64,000 nt of DNA. Source: Mycobacterium sp. 852013-51886_SCH5428379. Its GTDB lineage: Bacteria > Actinomycetota > Actinomycetes > Mycobacteriales > Mycobacteriaceae. A model generated the notes under the pieces. That model was not told the origin of the DNA. It searched no databases and worked only from the letters and a program-made list of their open reading frames with translations. This document shows positions 13,601-19,131 of this stretch, piece after piece. The stretch spans positions 118,575 through 182,574 of the forward strand of contig NZ_LZSU01000052.1 of the NCBI RefSeq assembly GCF_001665575.1, read 5' to 3'. Position 1 is the first letter of the stretch, and each line of letters opens with the position of its first letter. A program made the position numbers and the translations under genes.

Positions 13601-14189
13601 CGAACCCGGCGAGCACGTCGGCCCATACGGTGCGGGCGGCGTCGAGGTCGCGACCGGCCAGCCAGTTGAGGTACCGGCGGTAAGGCACCGGCGGTGGCAG
13701 CCGGTGCCCGTAGTAGGCGGCGAAGAGCTCCCCCAGCAGGATCGGCAGGGACCAGCCGTCGAGGACGATGTGGTGGTTGGTCAGCACGAACCGGTGCTCG
13801 TCGTCGCCGGTCCGGATCAGCGTGGCGCGCAGCGGTGGGTGGTCGGCCAACTCGCAGACCGCGGCGCGTTCCTCTCGGCAGACGCCGTCGATCCGCTCCT
13901 CGACATCGGCATCCTCGGCGGTGAGATCGACATAGCGCCAGGGGATCCGGGGATCGGCGGGCACGATCTGCACCGGGTCGGCGAACTTCTGGGAGAACCG
14001 GGCCACCAGATGGGGATGCCGGGTCGCCACGGTCTGCACGGCCTCGCACAACCGGTCGCGGTCGACGGGTCCGGTAAGCGTGATGTAGAGCTGCACGGCG
14101 TAGACGTCGTCGTCGTCGTCGGCGGTGCCTGCGAGGAACAGCAGCCCCCGCTGCAACGGCGTCAGGGGCAGAACGTCAGCTATCTGCAT
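1650..14189 (-). CDS. Giant non-ribosomal peptide synthetase, C-A-T / C-A-T / C-A-T-E / C-T
   Basis: A 4179-residue NRPS. Approximate domains: C 10-440, A 460-950, T ~1000; C 1055-1490, A 1510-2010, T ~2060; C 2110-2560, A 2580-3085, T ~3130, E 3180-3620; C 3650-4080, T 4105-4170. The HHxxxDG motifs are intact in all C and E domains (for example NHHIVLDGW, AHHIAADG, AHHLVVDG) and every T domain keeps GGDS. Specificity residues read by eye are DVCSIALVH, DFWTLGAVY and DYWSVGMVH. The last resembles the Thr code DFWNIGMVH, and the first two are not assigned. The first and fourth C domains begin LPLTPLQRGLLF and follow E domains, as DCL domains do, whereas the other two look LCL-like. The last module has no A domain and nothing after T. 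ATG 14189 overlaps the upstream NRPS stop by 14 nt; TTG 14201 is an alternative start. Confidence 0.95.
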   Translation of the reverse strand: MQIADVLPLTPLQRGLLFLAGTADDDDDVYAVQLYITLTGPVDRDRLCEAVQTVATRHPHLVARFSQKFADPVQIVPADPRIPWRYVDLTAEDADVEERIDGVCREERAAVCELADHPPLRATLIRTGDDEHRFVLTNHHIVLDGWSLPILLGELFAAYYGHRLPPPVPYRRYLNWLAGRDLDAARTVWADVLAGFDTPCLLGPATRGSEGRREVASFALSEQSTRALDDLARSCHTTVSTVLQGAWARVLVSLTGHDDVAFGTTVSGRPDEVFGADAMVGLLINTVPVRARMTAATTTADLLDQMQTSYTRTLDHQHLALNEIHRATGQDHLFDTFFVYENYPVDAASLPSDDGLAVTAFAHREYNHYPVAIQALPGDRLTLRVEYDTEVFDWADIEALVDRMKRVLSAMAADPARPLSCVDILDDDELALLDRWSNRAALTRELPTAQSIPALFAVQAARVPEAPALTWGERSWTYRELDEVSNRFAHLLADNGIGPGHRVALLLPRSAEAIVSILAVLKTGAAYVPIDPAAPQARMQLVLDDAAPTAAITTAELAGRLADRDLRIIDAQEIHVGADQSATPPPQSPPSAEDVAYLIYTSGTTGVPKGVAITHDNVTRLMAALQDHLDLTGQVWSLWHSLAFDVSVCEMWGALLHGGRLVVVPESVARAPEEFHALLAAEQVTVLSQTPSGFYALQTADAVAPDLARRLALRAVIFAGEALEPHRLRTWRDHHPELPRLLNLYGTTETTVHASFREILDDDIAASSDTAVSPVGGPLAELAFFVLDQWLRPVPAGVVGELYVAGPQAGLGYWRRPGLSATRFVACPFGAPGARMYRTGDLVWWGADGQLRYVGRADEQVKIRGYRIEMGEVAAVLADVSGVEQAVVIAREDRPGDKRLVGYVTGGATLDPAAVRAAVAERLPEYMVPTAIMVIDTLPLTVNGKLDRRALPAPDYQSSDDYRAPVTAVEEILAGIYAQVLGLERVGMDDSFFDRGGDSLSAMRLIAAVNSGLNANLSVRTLFEAPTVAQLAPRIGGDTGGLAPLTAAEQRPAVVPLSFSQNRLWFLDQLQGPSPTYNMPVALRLQGRLDAEVLGAALTDVVGRHESLRTRFAAPGGIPQQLVVPSEDADFGWEIVDATGWSEAELDEAVGAVARHAFDLAAEIPMQARLFRISDDDHVVVAVAHHIAADGLSVGPLVHDLGVAYLCRLAGLAPMWSPLPVQYVDYTLWQRAQFGDLDDDGSLIARQLAYWREALAGMPERLQLPTDRPYPPVADQRGASTNFHWSAEVQQRIAEVARDHNATSFMLMQAALAVLLSKLSANPEVAVGFPIGGRRDPALDELVGFFVNTLVLRVDLTGDPTVAELLAQVRRRALAAYEHQDVPFEVVVDTLSPTRSLTHHPLVQVMLDWRNLPAEASDEIVLALGDLQIKQIRLDTDTARVDLAFSLNERWTRTGEPAGIGGAVEFRTDVFDPASIEAMIDRLQRVVVAMTADPAQRLSAVSVLGAAELDRLDEIGNRAVLTAPVSELATIPQLLARRVAADPDAVAVSDGGRGLTYRELDDAANRLAHWLIARGVTRGSRVALLQERSASAVVTMLAVLKAGAAYLAIDPALPDTRIAFILADAAPVAVVTTGNLRSRVGQHPVTVIDADDPAIRSQPDGPPPGPSADPAVDDVAYLIYTSGTTGTPKGVALTHRNLAHLADSAPAGLPAHQVWTQCHSYAFDFSVWEIWAALLGGGRLVVVPDEVVRSPEDFHAMLIAEGVNVLTQTPSAVAALRPHGLDSVALLLGGEACPPDVVAQWAPGRTVINAYGPTEITVYASMSAPLQTGIPGSEEVPIGAPPPTVALFVLDERLNRVAEGVVGELYVAGRGVGMGYIGRSALTASRFVACPFGIAGARMYRTGDLVRWRSDGQLQYVGRADEQVKIRGYRIEPGEVQAALAAVDGVDHAVVIAREDRPGDPRLVGYVTGSPALRPGTVRAALAERLPAYMVPAAVLVLDELPLTVSGKLDRRALPAPDYADTENYRAPTTPAEEILAGIFAQVLGVPRVGVDDSFFDLGGDSLSAMRLIAAVNAGMGADLTVRTVFEAPTIAQLAPRIHTDGAGLQPLTAQERPTVIPLSFAQNRLWFIDQLQGPSPVYNLAVALRLRGPLDGDVLAAALTDVVGRHESLRTVFDAPDGVPRQIVVDPAHADFGWQVVDAAGWPATQLEQAVEQTALQTFDLASEIPLRSRLYRVSDDDHVWVAVVHHIAADGWSIGPLVADLGVAYTARRAGHAPSWAALPVQYVDYTLWQRAQFGELADGTSRIAAQLDYWQDALAGLPERLVLPTDRPYPQVADQRGATVAVEWPDDLHRDVARVAREHGATSFMVVQTALAVLLGKLSASSDVAVGFPIAGRRDPGLDELVGFFVNTLVLRLDLSGDPSVDEVLDQVRRRSLAAYENQDVPFEVVVDRLNPTRSLTHHPLVQVMLAWQNLPADTGDPSAAGLALGDLEVSRLPVNTSSARVDLSFSLAERTTAGGDPAGIGGFVEFRTDVFDAATILALVDRLRRVLAAISSRREPALHLSSIDVLDDAEHDRLDRWGNRWALAAPADAQSSIPAMFAAQAVRAPDATAISCGPRSWTYRELDDASNRFAHLLADRGVRTGDRVALLLPRTAEAVVAILAVVKAGAAYVPVDPVVPAARLDFVLGDAAPVAVITTAALAHRLDGHRIPVIDIDDPAAARALETALPAPDPDQVAYVIYTSGTTGTPKGVAVPHRNVTRLLDTLDAEMGLAEQVWTQCHSLAFDYSVWEIWGPLLYGGRLVVVPDAVVRAPEELHALLADEQVTVLSQTPSAFYALQAADTLQPDVGRRLALEAVVFGGEALEPQRLVPWFDAHPDSPRLINMYGITETTVHASFREIFPSDAGSAVSPIGVPLGHLGFFVLDTALQPVAPGVVGELYVAGAGLAYGYVNRAGLSATRFVACPFGAPGDRMYRTGDLMCWGADGELRYLGRADEQVKIRGYRIELGEVQAALAALDGVTQAEVIAREDRPGDKRLVGYVTGAVEAAQLRTALTDRLPEYMIPAAVVVVDAMPLTVNGKLDKRALPAPEYQDVDSYRAPADAVETILAEIYAQVLGLGRVGVDESFFELGGDSILSMQVVARARAAGVLCRPRDVFVEQTVARLARVARMTTAADETVDEGVGPLSATPIIHWLRQVQGPVNEFNQTVVVQAPVGATEADVVVVLQAVLDRHAMLRLRVDDDWALVVPEPGAVDAHLCLRTVDALTDEVVIQARARLNPADGRMMSALWMPATGQLVVIAHHLVVDGVSWRILVEDINLAWTLHRTGQPVELPAPGTSFARWADLLAEHAHHPRVVAEALAWQEITAVPAPLPAIDPAVDTYANAGSLSVELDTETTRQLLGEVPAAFHAGINDILLIAFGLALAEFCGVLGDPGAAPIVIDAEGHGREEELGGEEGLGSERVSVDLSRTVGWFTTKYPVALHLGGGLTWNRVLTGDAALGAAVKDAKEQLRHLPDGVTYGLLRYLNDDVDLAGTDPPIGFNYLGRLGAGSGDVSGDMWEIRQDGWSVTGAAAAIPMPLMHTVELNAGTVDTDAGPRLRAGWSWALSSLDHAQVNRLSELWFDALAGICEHVRGGGGGLTPSDIAPATLRQEQIDELCVTHRVADILPLTPLQRGLLFHADVAHGAGDDVYAVQLDVTLCGRLDRHRLHDAVNLAVQRHPNLVARFCADFGEPVQIIPSDPEIPWRYADLTDHGQHVEAGVARLCADERAAVCDLAGQPPFRAALIRTAPDEHRFVLTNHHIVLDGWSMPILLGEIFASYYGQWLPAAVPYRRFVSWLTGRDLTAARAAWTEVLAGFGEPTLVGPSSRLLPPGPRSVAAHKLPEPTTRALGELARAHQTTVSTVLQAAWAQVLCRLTGQRDVAFGAVVSGRPDEVVGADSMVGLFINTVPVRATVTPTTTTADLLDQLHNGRNRTLEHEHMPLYEIHRIADRQQLFDTVFVYENYPTDAAKLSGDDGLAVAGLANRDLYHYPLALQAVPGAELDLRLQYRTDVFDDAAVGDLIEQFQRVVVAMITDPTQPLPTPGASRDGEPTPAAVAGYRAPTDEVETALVDIVAGVLGAERVGVDDSFFDLGGDSLSAMRVIAGIRTALGVELAVTALFDAPTVAQLSRTVEAAR

Positions 14190-17100
14190 ACTGGCGCGCA
14201 AGCTCGTCGATCTGCTGCTGACTGAGACCGACCGCGATGTCGGAGGGGGTCAGCCCTCCGCCGCCGTCTCGCACATGCGCGCAGATTCCGGTCAGCGCGT
14301 CGAACCACAACCGGCTCAACCGCCTGATCTGTGCCTCGTTCAGCACCGAGGCCGCCCAGGTCCAGCCCGCACGCAGCCGCGGACCCGAGTCGGTGTCCAT
14401 CGTCGCGGCGTTGAGTTCCACGGTGTGCGGCAAGGGCATCGGGATCTCCGCCGCGGCGGTGGTGGCCGCCCAACCGTCGGCCCGGATCTGCCAGGACTCC
14501 CCCGGCGCGTCGGCCGCCGTCGCACCCTGGCGGCCCAGGTAGTTGAACGCGATCGGCGGGTCGTCCCCGTCGAGGTCCACGTCGTCGTTGAGATAGCGCA
14601 GCACGCCGTAGTCCAGCCCGTCAGGCAGGGTGCGGAGCTGTTCCTTGACGGCCTTGACCGCCGCGCCCAGTCGCGCGTCACCCGCGACGACCTGGGACCA
14701 CGTCAGGCCGCCGACCTCCAGGCACACCGGGTACTTCGCGGTGAACCATCCGACGGTGCGGGACAGGTCGACGTCCTCGCCGGTGACCTCGTCCTGGCCG
14801 GTGCCGAGTTCTTCGCGGCGGCCGTGACCTTCGACGTCGACCGACAGCGCGGTCGGGGTGACACCCAGCGCGCCCAGGAACTCCGCGTACGCGAATCCGA
14901 AGGCGATGAGCAGGATCTCGTCGATTCCGGCGTGGAAGGCCGCGGGTACCTCACCCAGGAGAAGCGCGGTGGTCTCGGTGTCGAGTTCCGACGACCAGGT
15001 GCCAGCGGTGGCGTAGGTGTCCAGGTGGGGCTGAGGTGCGGGCAGTTCGGCCGGGGTGTCGGCGATCTGTCGCCATTGCGCAGCGCGGTCGACGACTTCG
15101 GGGCGGTGCGCGTACTCGGTCAGCAGGGTGGCCCAGCGGGCGAACGAGGTGCCCGGCGCCGGCAGCGCCACCTGCTGTCCGCTGCGGTGCTGCTGTGCGG
15201 CGATGGTGAGGTCTTCGACCAGGATTCGCCAGGACACGCCGTCGACGGCGAGGTGGTGCGCGACGACCGCCAACCGCCCGGTCGTGGGCACCCACAGCGC
15301 GCTCACCATGATCCCGGCGGCGGGGTCGAGCCGGGACCGTGCGGCGGCGATCGTGTCGTCGGTGAGTTCCTCGACGGTGTGCACGCAGGACGCGGCGTCG
15401 ACCGATCCGGGTTCGGGCACGGTCAGCGACCAGCCGCCGGTGTCGTCGTCGCGGACCTGAACGCGCAGCATGGCGTGCCGATCGAGCAGCGCCTGCAGCA
15501 ACGCCAGGACCTCGTGTTCGGTTGTCCCCGTAGGGGCTTGGAGCACCACGGTCTGGTTGAACCGATTCACCGGGCCCGGCACCTGTTGCAGCCAGCCGAC
15601 GATCGGGGTGACGGCCACCGGGCCGACACCGTCGTCGAGTGCGGTCCGACTGTCGGCGACCCGGGCCACGCGCGCCAGCCGGGCCACGGTCTGTTCGGCG
15701 AAGACGTCGCGGGGGCGGCACACCACACCGGCCGCACGCGCCCGGGCGACCACCTGCATCGACAGGATGCTGTCTCCACCGAGTTCGAAGAACGATTCGT
15801 CGACCCCGACCTGCGGCAGGCCCAGCACCTGGGCGTAGATGCCGGCCAGGATCTCCTCGACCGCGTCGGCGGGTGCCTGATAGCGCTCGACATCGCGGTA
15901 CTCGGGTGCGGGCAGCGCCCGGGTGTCGAGTTTGCCGTTGACGGTCAGCGGCATCGCGTCGACCACCACGATCGCCGCGGGCACCATGTAGGCGGGCAGA
16001 CGATCGGACAGCGCGGCACGCAGCTGGGCAGCATCCACAGCTCCGGTGACGTACCCGACCAGCCGCTTGTCGCCGGGGCGGTCCTCGCGGGCGACCACCT
16101 CGGCCTGCTCGACGCCGTCCAGGGCCGCCAGCGCGGCCTGCACTTCACCCAATTCGATGCGGTAGCCGCGGATCTTGACCTGCTCATCGGCGCGGCCCAG
16201 ATACCGCAGTTCACCGTCGGCGGTCCAACACATCAGATCGCCGGTGCGGTACATGCGCTCACCCGGCGCTCCGAACGGACAGGCCACGAACCGCGTCGCC
16301 GACAGGCCGGTCCGGCCGACGTAGCCGTCGGCAACCCCGGCGCCCGCGACGTACAGCTCCCCGACCACGCCGGGCGGCACCGGTTTCAGCCACCCGTCGA
16401 GGATGAAGAACCCGAGGTGGTTCAGCGGCACGCCGATCGGGCTGGCCACGCCGTCGACGTCGGCGGCGACGATCTCGCGGAACGACGCGTGCACGGTCGT
16501 CTCGGTGATGCCGTACATGTTGAGCAGTCGTGGTGACTCCGGATGGGCCTGTAGCCACGAGGCGAGGCGGTGGGGTTCCAACGCCTCCCCGCCGAACACC
16601 ACCGCGGTGAGCGAAAGTTTTTGGCCGAGTTCGGGAGCGAGCGCGTCCGCTGCCTGCAGCGCGTAGAACGCCGACGGGGTCTGACTCAGGACGCCGACCC
16701 GTTCGGCAACGAGCAGCGCGTGCAGCTCCTCCGGTGCGCGCACCACCGCGTCGGGCACCACGACCAGGCGGCCGCCGTAGAGCAGTGCCCCCCAGATCTC
16801 CCACACCGAGAAGTCGAACGCGAGCGAATGGCACTGGGACCAGACCTGTCCGGTCAGCGCCATCTGGGCGTCGAGCGTCTCCAGCAGGCGGACGACGTTG
16901 CGGTGCGGGATCGCCACGCCCTTGGGCGTGCCGGTGGTGCCCGAGGTGTAGATGACGTACGCGATGTCGTCGGCGTTCGCCGCCGGCAGCGCCGCGCCGG
17001 TCGGGCCGGCAGGATCGGCGTCCGCGATGTCTGCGATGTCGAGGACCAGCAGTCCGCGCCCGGTCAACTCGCCGGCCAACTCGGCGGTGGTGATCGCCGC

Positions 17101-18762
17101 GACCGGGGCGGCGTCGGCGAGCACGAAGTCCCGCCGCGAGGCGGGGACCGACGGATCGATCGGGACGTATGTCGCGCCGGTTTTCACGACCGCCACCATC
17201 GCCACCACGGCCTCGGCCGACCGAGGCATCAGCAACGCCACCCGCCGGCCCGGTCCGACACCGTGGCCGGCCAGGATTCTCGCCACCCGGCCTGCGGCCT
17301 CGTCGAGTTCGCCGTAGGTGAGGGTGTGGCCGTCGCAGGTCAGCGCCGACGCCTCCGGTGTGCGCGCGGCCTGTGCGGCGAACAGGTCGGCGATCGACTC
17401 GGTGGCGGCCGCCCGGGTCAGCGCCACGTCGTTGCCCCAGCGACGCAGCCGCGCGTGCTCGGCCTCGTCGAGGACGTCGATGGTCGACAGGCGGCGGCCG
17501 GGATCGGCGGCCATCGCGATCAGCACCCGCTCCAGCCGCCGCGCGAGATCCGCGACGTCGGAGTCGGCGAACAGCCGACCGGCGCCCAGCGTGCTGAGGA
17601 AGAGTTCGTCGCCGGTGCCGGAGAAGATCATTCCGAAGCCGCCGACGAAGCCGGAGTTCGTCATCGACGCCGTGGCTGCGACCCCGCCGAAGTCCAGCGA
17701 GAACGCGTGCGGCAAGAAGTCGAGAACCACCCGGCCGGCCCGCTGGTCCGCACCGCCGGCCTTGCGCTCCAGCGAGTGCACGGGAAACCGCTGATGCTGC
17801 AACGCTTCCCGGATCCGTTGATCCGTGTGCTCACAGAACGCAGCGACCGTGGATCGCGCCGAGACCGTCAACGCCAGCGGGGTGACCCCGGCGACCATCC
17901 CCGGCAGCGTCTTGGACTCCGGGCGCACGCGCCTGCTGACCGGGAAGTCGAGGACCACCTCGGACTCGGCGGCGGATCGTCCCGGCATCAGCAGTGCGCA
18001 CGCCGCGGTGACGACCGAGGCGCGCGGCATGTTCCAGATGTGTGCAAGCTCGTCGATCCGGCGGATGATCGCCGGGTCCAGCTGCACCGGCGTCGACAGC
18101 TCGTTCGGACTGTGCTCATCGGCCGCCTGCGACGAATGCCTCGCGGCTTCGGCCACCGGAAGATTGCGCGACCAGTACTCCTCGTCGTCGCGATACTCCG
18201 TGGACGCCTCGTAGTCCGCCTCGCAGTCGACCAGATCCTGCAGCGAGCCGAAAAAAGCGACGGGAATGGGCTCGCCCGCCACGATCGCCGAATAGACCGC
18301 GGCGATCCGGTTGCCGATCAGTCCCAGACCAGCGCCGTCGGTGACGATGTGATGGAAGCAGCCGAACAGCAGATACGCGTCGAACCCCGTCTGGAACAAC
18401 GCGAACCGGAACAGCGGTCCGGTGAACGGCATCGGCGTGCGCTGGATGGCCAGCGCCATCTCCTGTGCGGTGCGCACCGGGTCGGCGGCGGCACTCAGGT
18501 CGTGGAACTCGAGGTCGACGTCGGGGTGTTCGACGGCCCGCTGCACGACCCGGCCGTCCACCTCGGCGATCGCGACCCGGACCGGTTCGGCCTCGTCGAT
18601 CACGCGGCGCAGCGCCCACTCCAGGGCGTCGAGTTCGATCGGGCCGTCGATCGTGACCAGAAGGCCGAACTGCCACTCCGCACCGAAATGGCCCATCTCC
18701 TGCTCGAGCCAGATATCCAGCTGCGCGCGCGTCAGCGGAAATGTGCGCTCATCAAGCTCCAT
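14176..18762 (-). CDS. Single-module initiating NRPS, starter C-A-T-E (Thr-like code)
   Basis: A 1528-residue protein. A divergent N-terminal condensation domain (residues ~5-430, FHHIVTDGAG near 138) with no upstream carrier fits a starter C domain that acylates the first amino acid. The A domain (~455-960) has IYTSGTTGTPKG and a by-eye specificity code DFWSVGMVH, very close to the known Thr code DFWNIGMVH. T (~995, GGDSILSMQ) and E (~1030-1500, AHHLAVDGVSW) follow, so the predicted first residue is D-configured Thr or allo-Thr. The A-T-E segment is strikingly similar to that of the third module of the downstream synthetase. ATG 18762 has GGAGAG upstream and lies 22 nt after the mbtH stop. 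A chain-loading ligase (FAAL) is not in the window. Confidence 0.94.
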   Translation of the reverse strand: MELDERTFPLTRAQLDIWLEQEMGHFGAEWQFGLLVTIDGPIELDALEWALRRVIDEAEPVRVAIAEVDGRVVQRAVEHPDVDLEFHDLSAAADPVRTAQEMALAIQRTPMPFTGPLFRFALFQTGFDAYLLFGCFHHIVTDGAGLGLIGNRIAAVYSAIVAGEPIPVAFFGSLQDLVDCEADYEASTEYRDDEEYWSRNLPVAEAARHSSQAADEHSPNELSTPVQLDPAIIRRIDELAHIWNMPRASVVTAACALLMPGRSAAESEVVLDFPVSRRVRPESKTLPGMVAGVTPLALTVSARSTVAAFCEHTDQRIREALQHQRFPVHSLERKAGGADQRAGRVVLDFLPHAFSLDFGGVAATASMTNSGFVGGFGMIFSGTGDELFLSTLGAGRLFADSDVADLARRLERVLIAMAADPGRRLSTIDVLDEAEHARLRRWGNDVALTRAAATESIADLFAAQAARTPEASALTCDGHTLTYGELDEAAGRVARILAGHGVGPGRRVALLMPRSAEAVVAMVAVVKTGATYVPIDPSVPASRRDFVLADAAPVAAITTAELAGELTGRGLLVLDIADIADADPAGPTGAALPAANADDIAYVIYTSGTTGTPKGVAIPHRNVVRLLETLDAQMALTGQVWSQCHSLAFDFSVWEIWGALLYGGRLVVVPDAVVRAPEELHALLVAERVGVLSQTPSAFYALQAADALAPELGQKLSLTAVVFGGEALEPHRLASWLQAHPESPRLLNMYGITETTVHASFREIVAADVDGVASPIGVPLNHLGFFILDGWLKPVPPGVVGELYVAGAGVADGYVGRTGLSATRFVACPFGAPGERMYRTGDLMCWTADGELRYLGRADEQVKIRGYRIELGEVQAALAALDGVEQAEVVAREDRPGDKRLVGYVTGAVDAAQLRAALSDRLPAYMVPAAIVVVDAMPLTVNGKLDTRALPAPEYRDVERYQAPADAVEEILAGIYAQVLGLPQVGVDESFFELGGDSILSMQVVARARAAGVVCRPRDVFAEQTVARLARVARVADSRTALDDGVGPVAVTPIVGWLQQVPGPVNRFNQTVVLQAPTGTTEHEVLALLQALLDRHAMLRVQVRDDDTGGWSLTVPEPGSVDAASCVHTVEELTDDTIAAARSRLDPAAGIMVSALWVPTTGRLAVVAHHLAVDGVSWRILVEDLTIAAQQHRSGQQVALPAPGTSFARWATLLTEYAHRPEVVDRAAQWRQIADTPAELPAPQPHLDTYATAGTWSSELDTETTALLLGEVPAAFHAGIDEILLIAFGFAYAEFLGALGVTPTALSVDVEGHGRREELGTGQDEVTGEDVDLSRTVGWFTAKYPVCLEVGGLTWSQVVAGDARLGAAVKAVKEQLRTLPDGLDYGVLRYLNDDVDLDGDDPPIAFNYLGRQGATAADAPGESWQIRADGWAATTAAAEIPMPLPHTVELNAATMDTDSGPRLRAGWTWAASVLNEAQIRRLSRLWFDALTGICAHVRDGGGGLTPSDIAVGLSQQQIDELARQYADS

Positions 18763-18784
18763 CGAACTCTCCGACCCGACTGTT

Positions 18785-19015
18785 CTAGTTATCCGAAGCC
18801 CCGCCCGCCGGCAGCCGCTCACGCAGAGTCTTCGGCCGGATGTCGGTCCAGTGCTGTTCGACGTACTCCAGGCATTCCGCACGGGGCGCCTCGCCGTGGA
18901 CGGCTCGCCACCCGGCGGGCACCTCCGCGAAGGTCGGCCACAGGCTGTGCTGTCCCTCGTCGTTGACCAGGACGAAGAAGCTGCCCGAGTCGTCGTCGAA
19001 CGGATTGGTGCTCAC
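18785..19015 (-). CDS. mbtH: MbtH-like NRPS chaperone
   Basis: A 76-residue protein with the MbtH signature: NPFDDDSGSFFVLVNDEGQ at the start, SLWPTF, the conserved tryptophan in GWRAVHG, and YVEQHWTDIRPKTLRER at the end. MbtH proteins bind adenylation domains and are needed for folding or activity of many actinobacterial NRPSs. It is the first gene of the mbtH-NRPS-NRPS transcription unit, which is also how GPL loci place it. GTG 19015 is preceded by GGGAG and gives the normal MbtH length. Confidence 0.95.
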   Translation of the reverse strand: MSTNPFDDDSGSFFVLVNDEGQHSLWPTFAEVPAGWRAVHGEAPRAECLEYVEQHWTDIRPKTLRERLPAGGASDN

Positions 19016-19090
19016 AGGTCTCCCGAATCTAATTGACGTTGGGGTAACAGTTTGCCAAGTTTCCGCCTGCGTGTAATCACTTTCACCGTC

Positions 19091-19106
19091 TGTGATCGTT
19101 GTCACC
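19091..19106. promoter_or_regulatory. Candidate CRP-family binding site upstream of mbtH
   Basis: The sequence TGTGA-N6-TCACC matches the CRP/GlxR-type consensus TGTGA-N6-TCACA at nine of ten defined bases. It lies 76-91 nt upstream of the mbtH start, in the 116-nt gap between mbtH and the glycosyltransferase stop at 19132. No convincing -35/-10 pair for mbtH was found. A site of this kind would link NRPS expression to cAMP signalling. This rests on one sequence match. Confidence 0.4.
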
Positions 19107-19131
19107 TCAACGACCGAAGCGTCTGCGCTGG

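Noticed and set aside
3441..18966. Very long plus-strand open frames opposite the NRPS genes (3441-8693, 10632-14225, 14125-16536, 16570-18966)
   Set aside because: They are antisense to clear NRPS domains, rich in Arg/His/Gly/Gln, show no family motifs, and are the expected by-product of strong GC codon bias on the coding strand.
1..19015. Assigning the locus as a standard glycopeptidolipid mps1-mps2 pair
   Set aside because: Module order, specificity codes, the one-module first protein and the missing terminal reductase do not match the known Phe-Thr-Ala-alaninol synthetases.
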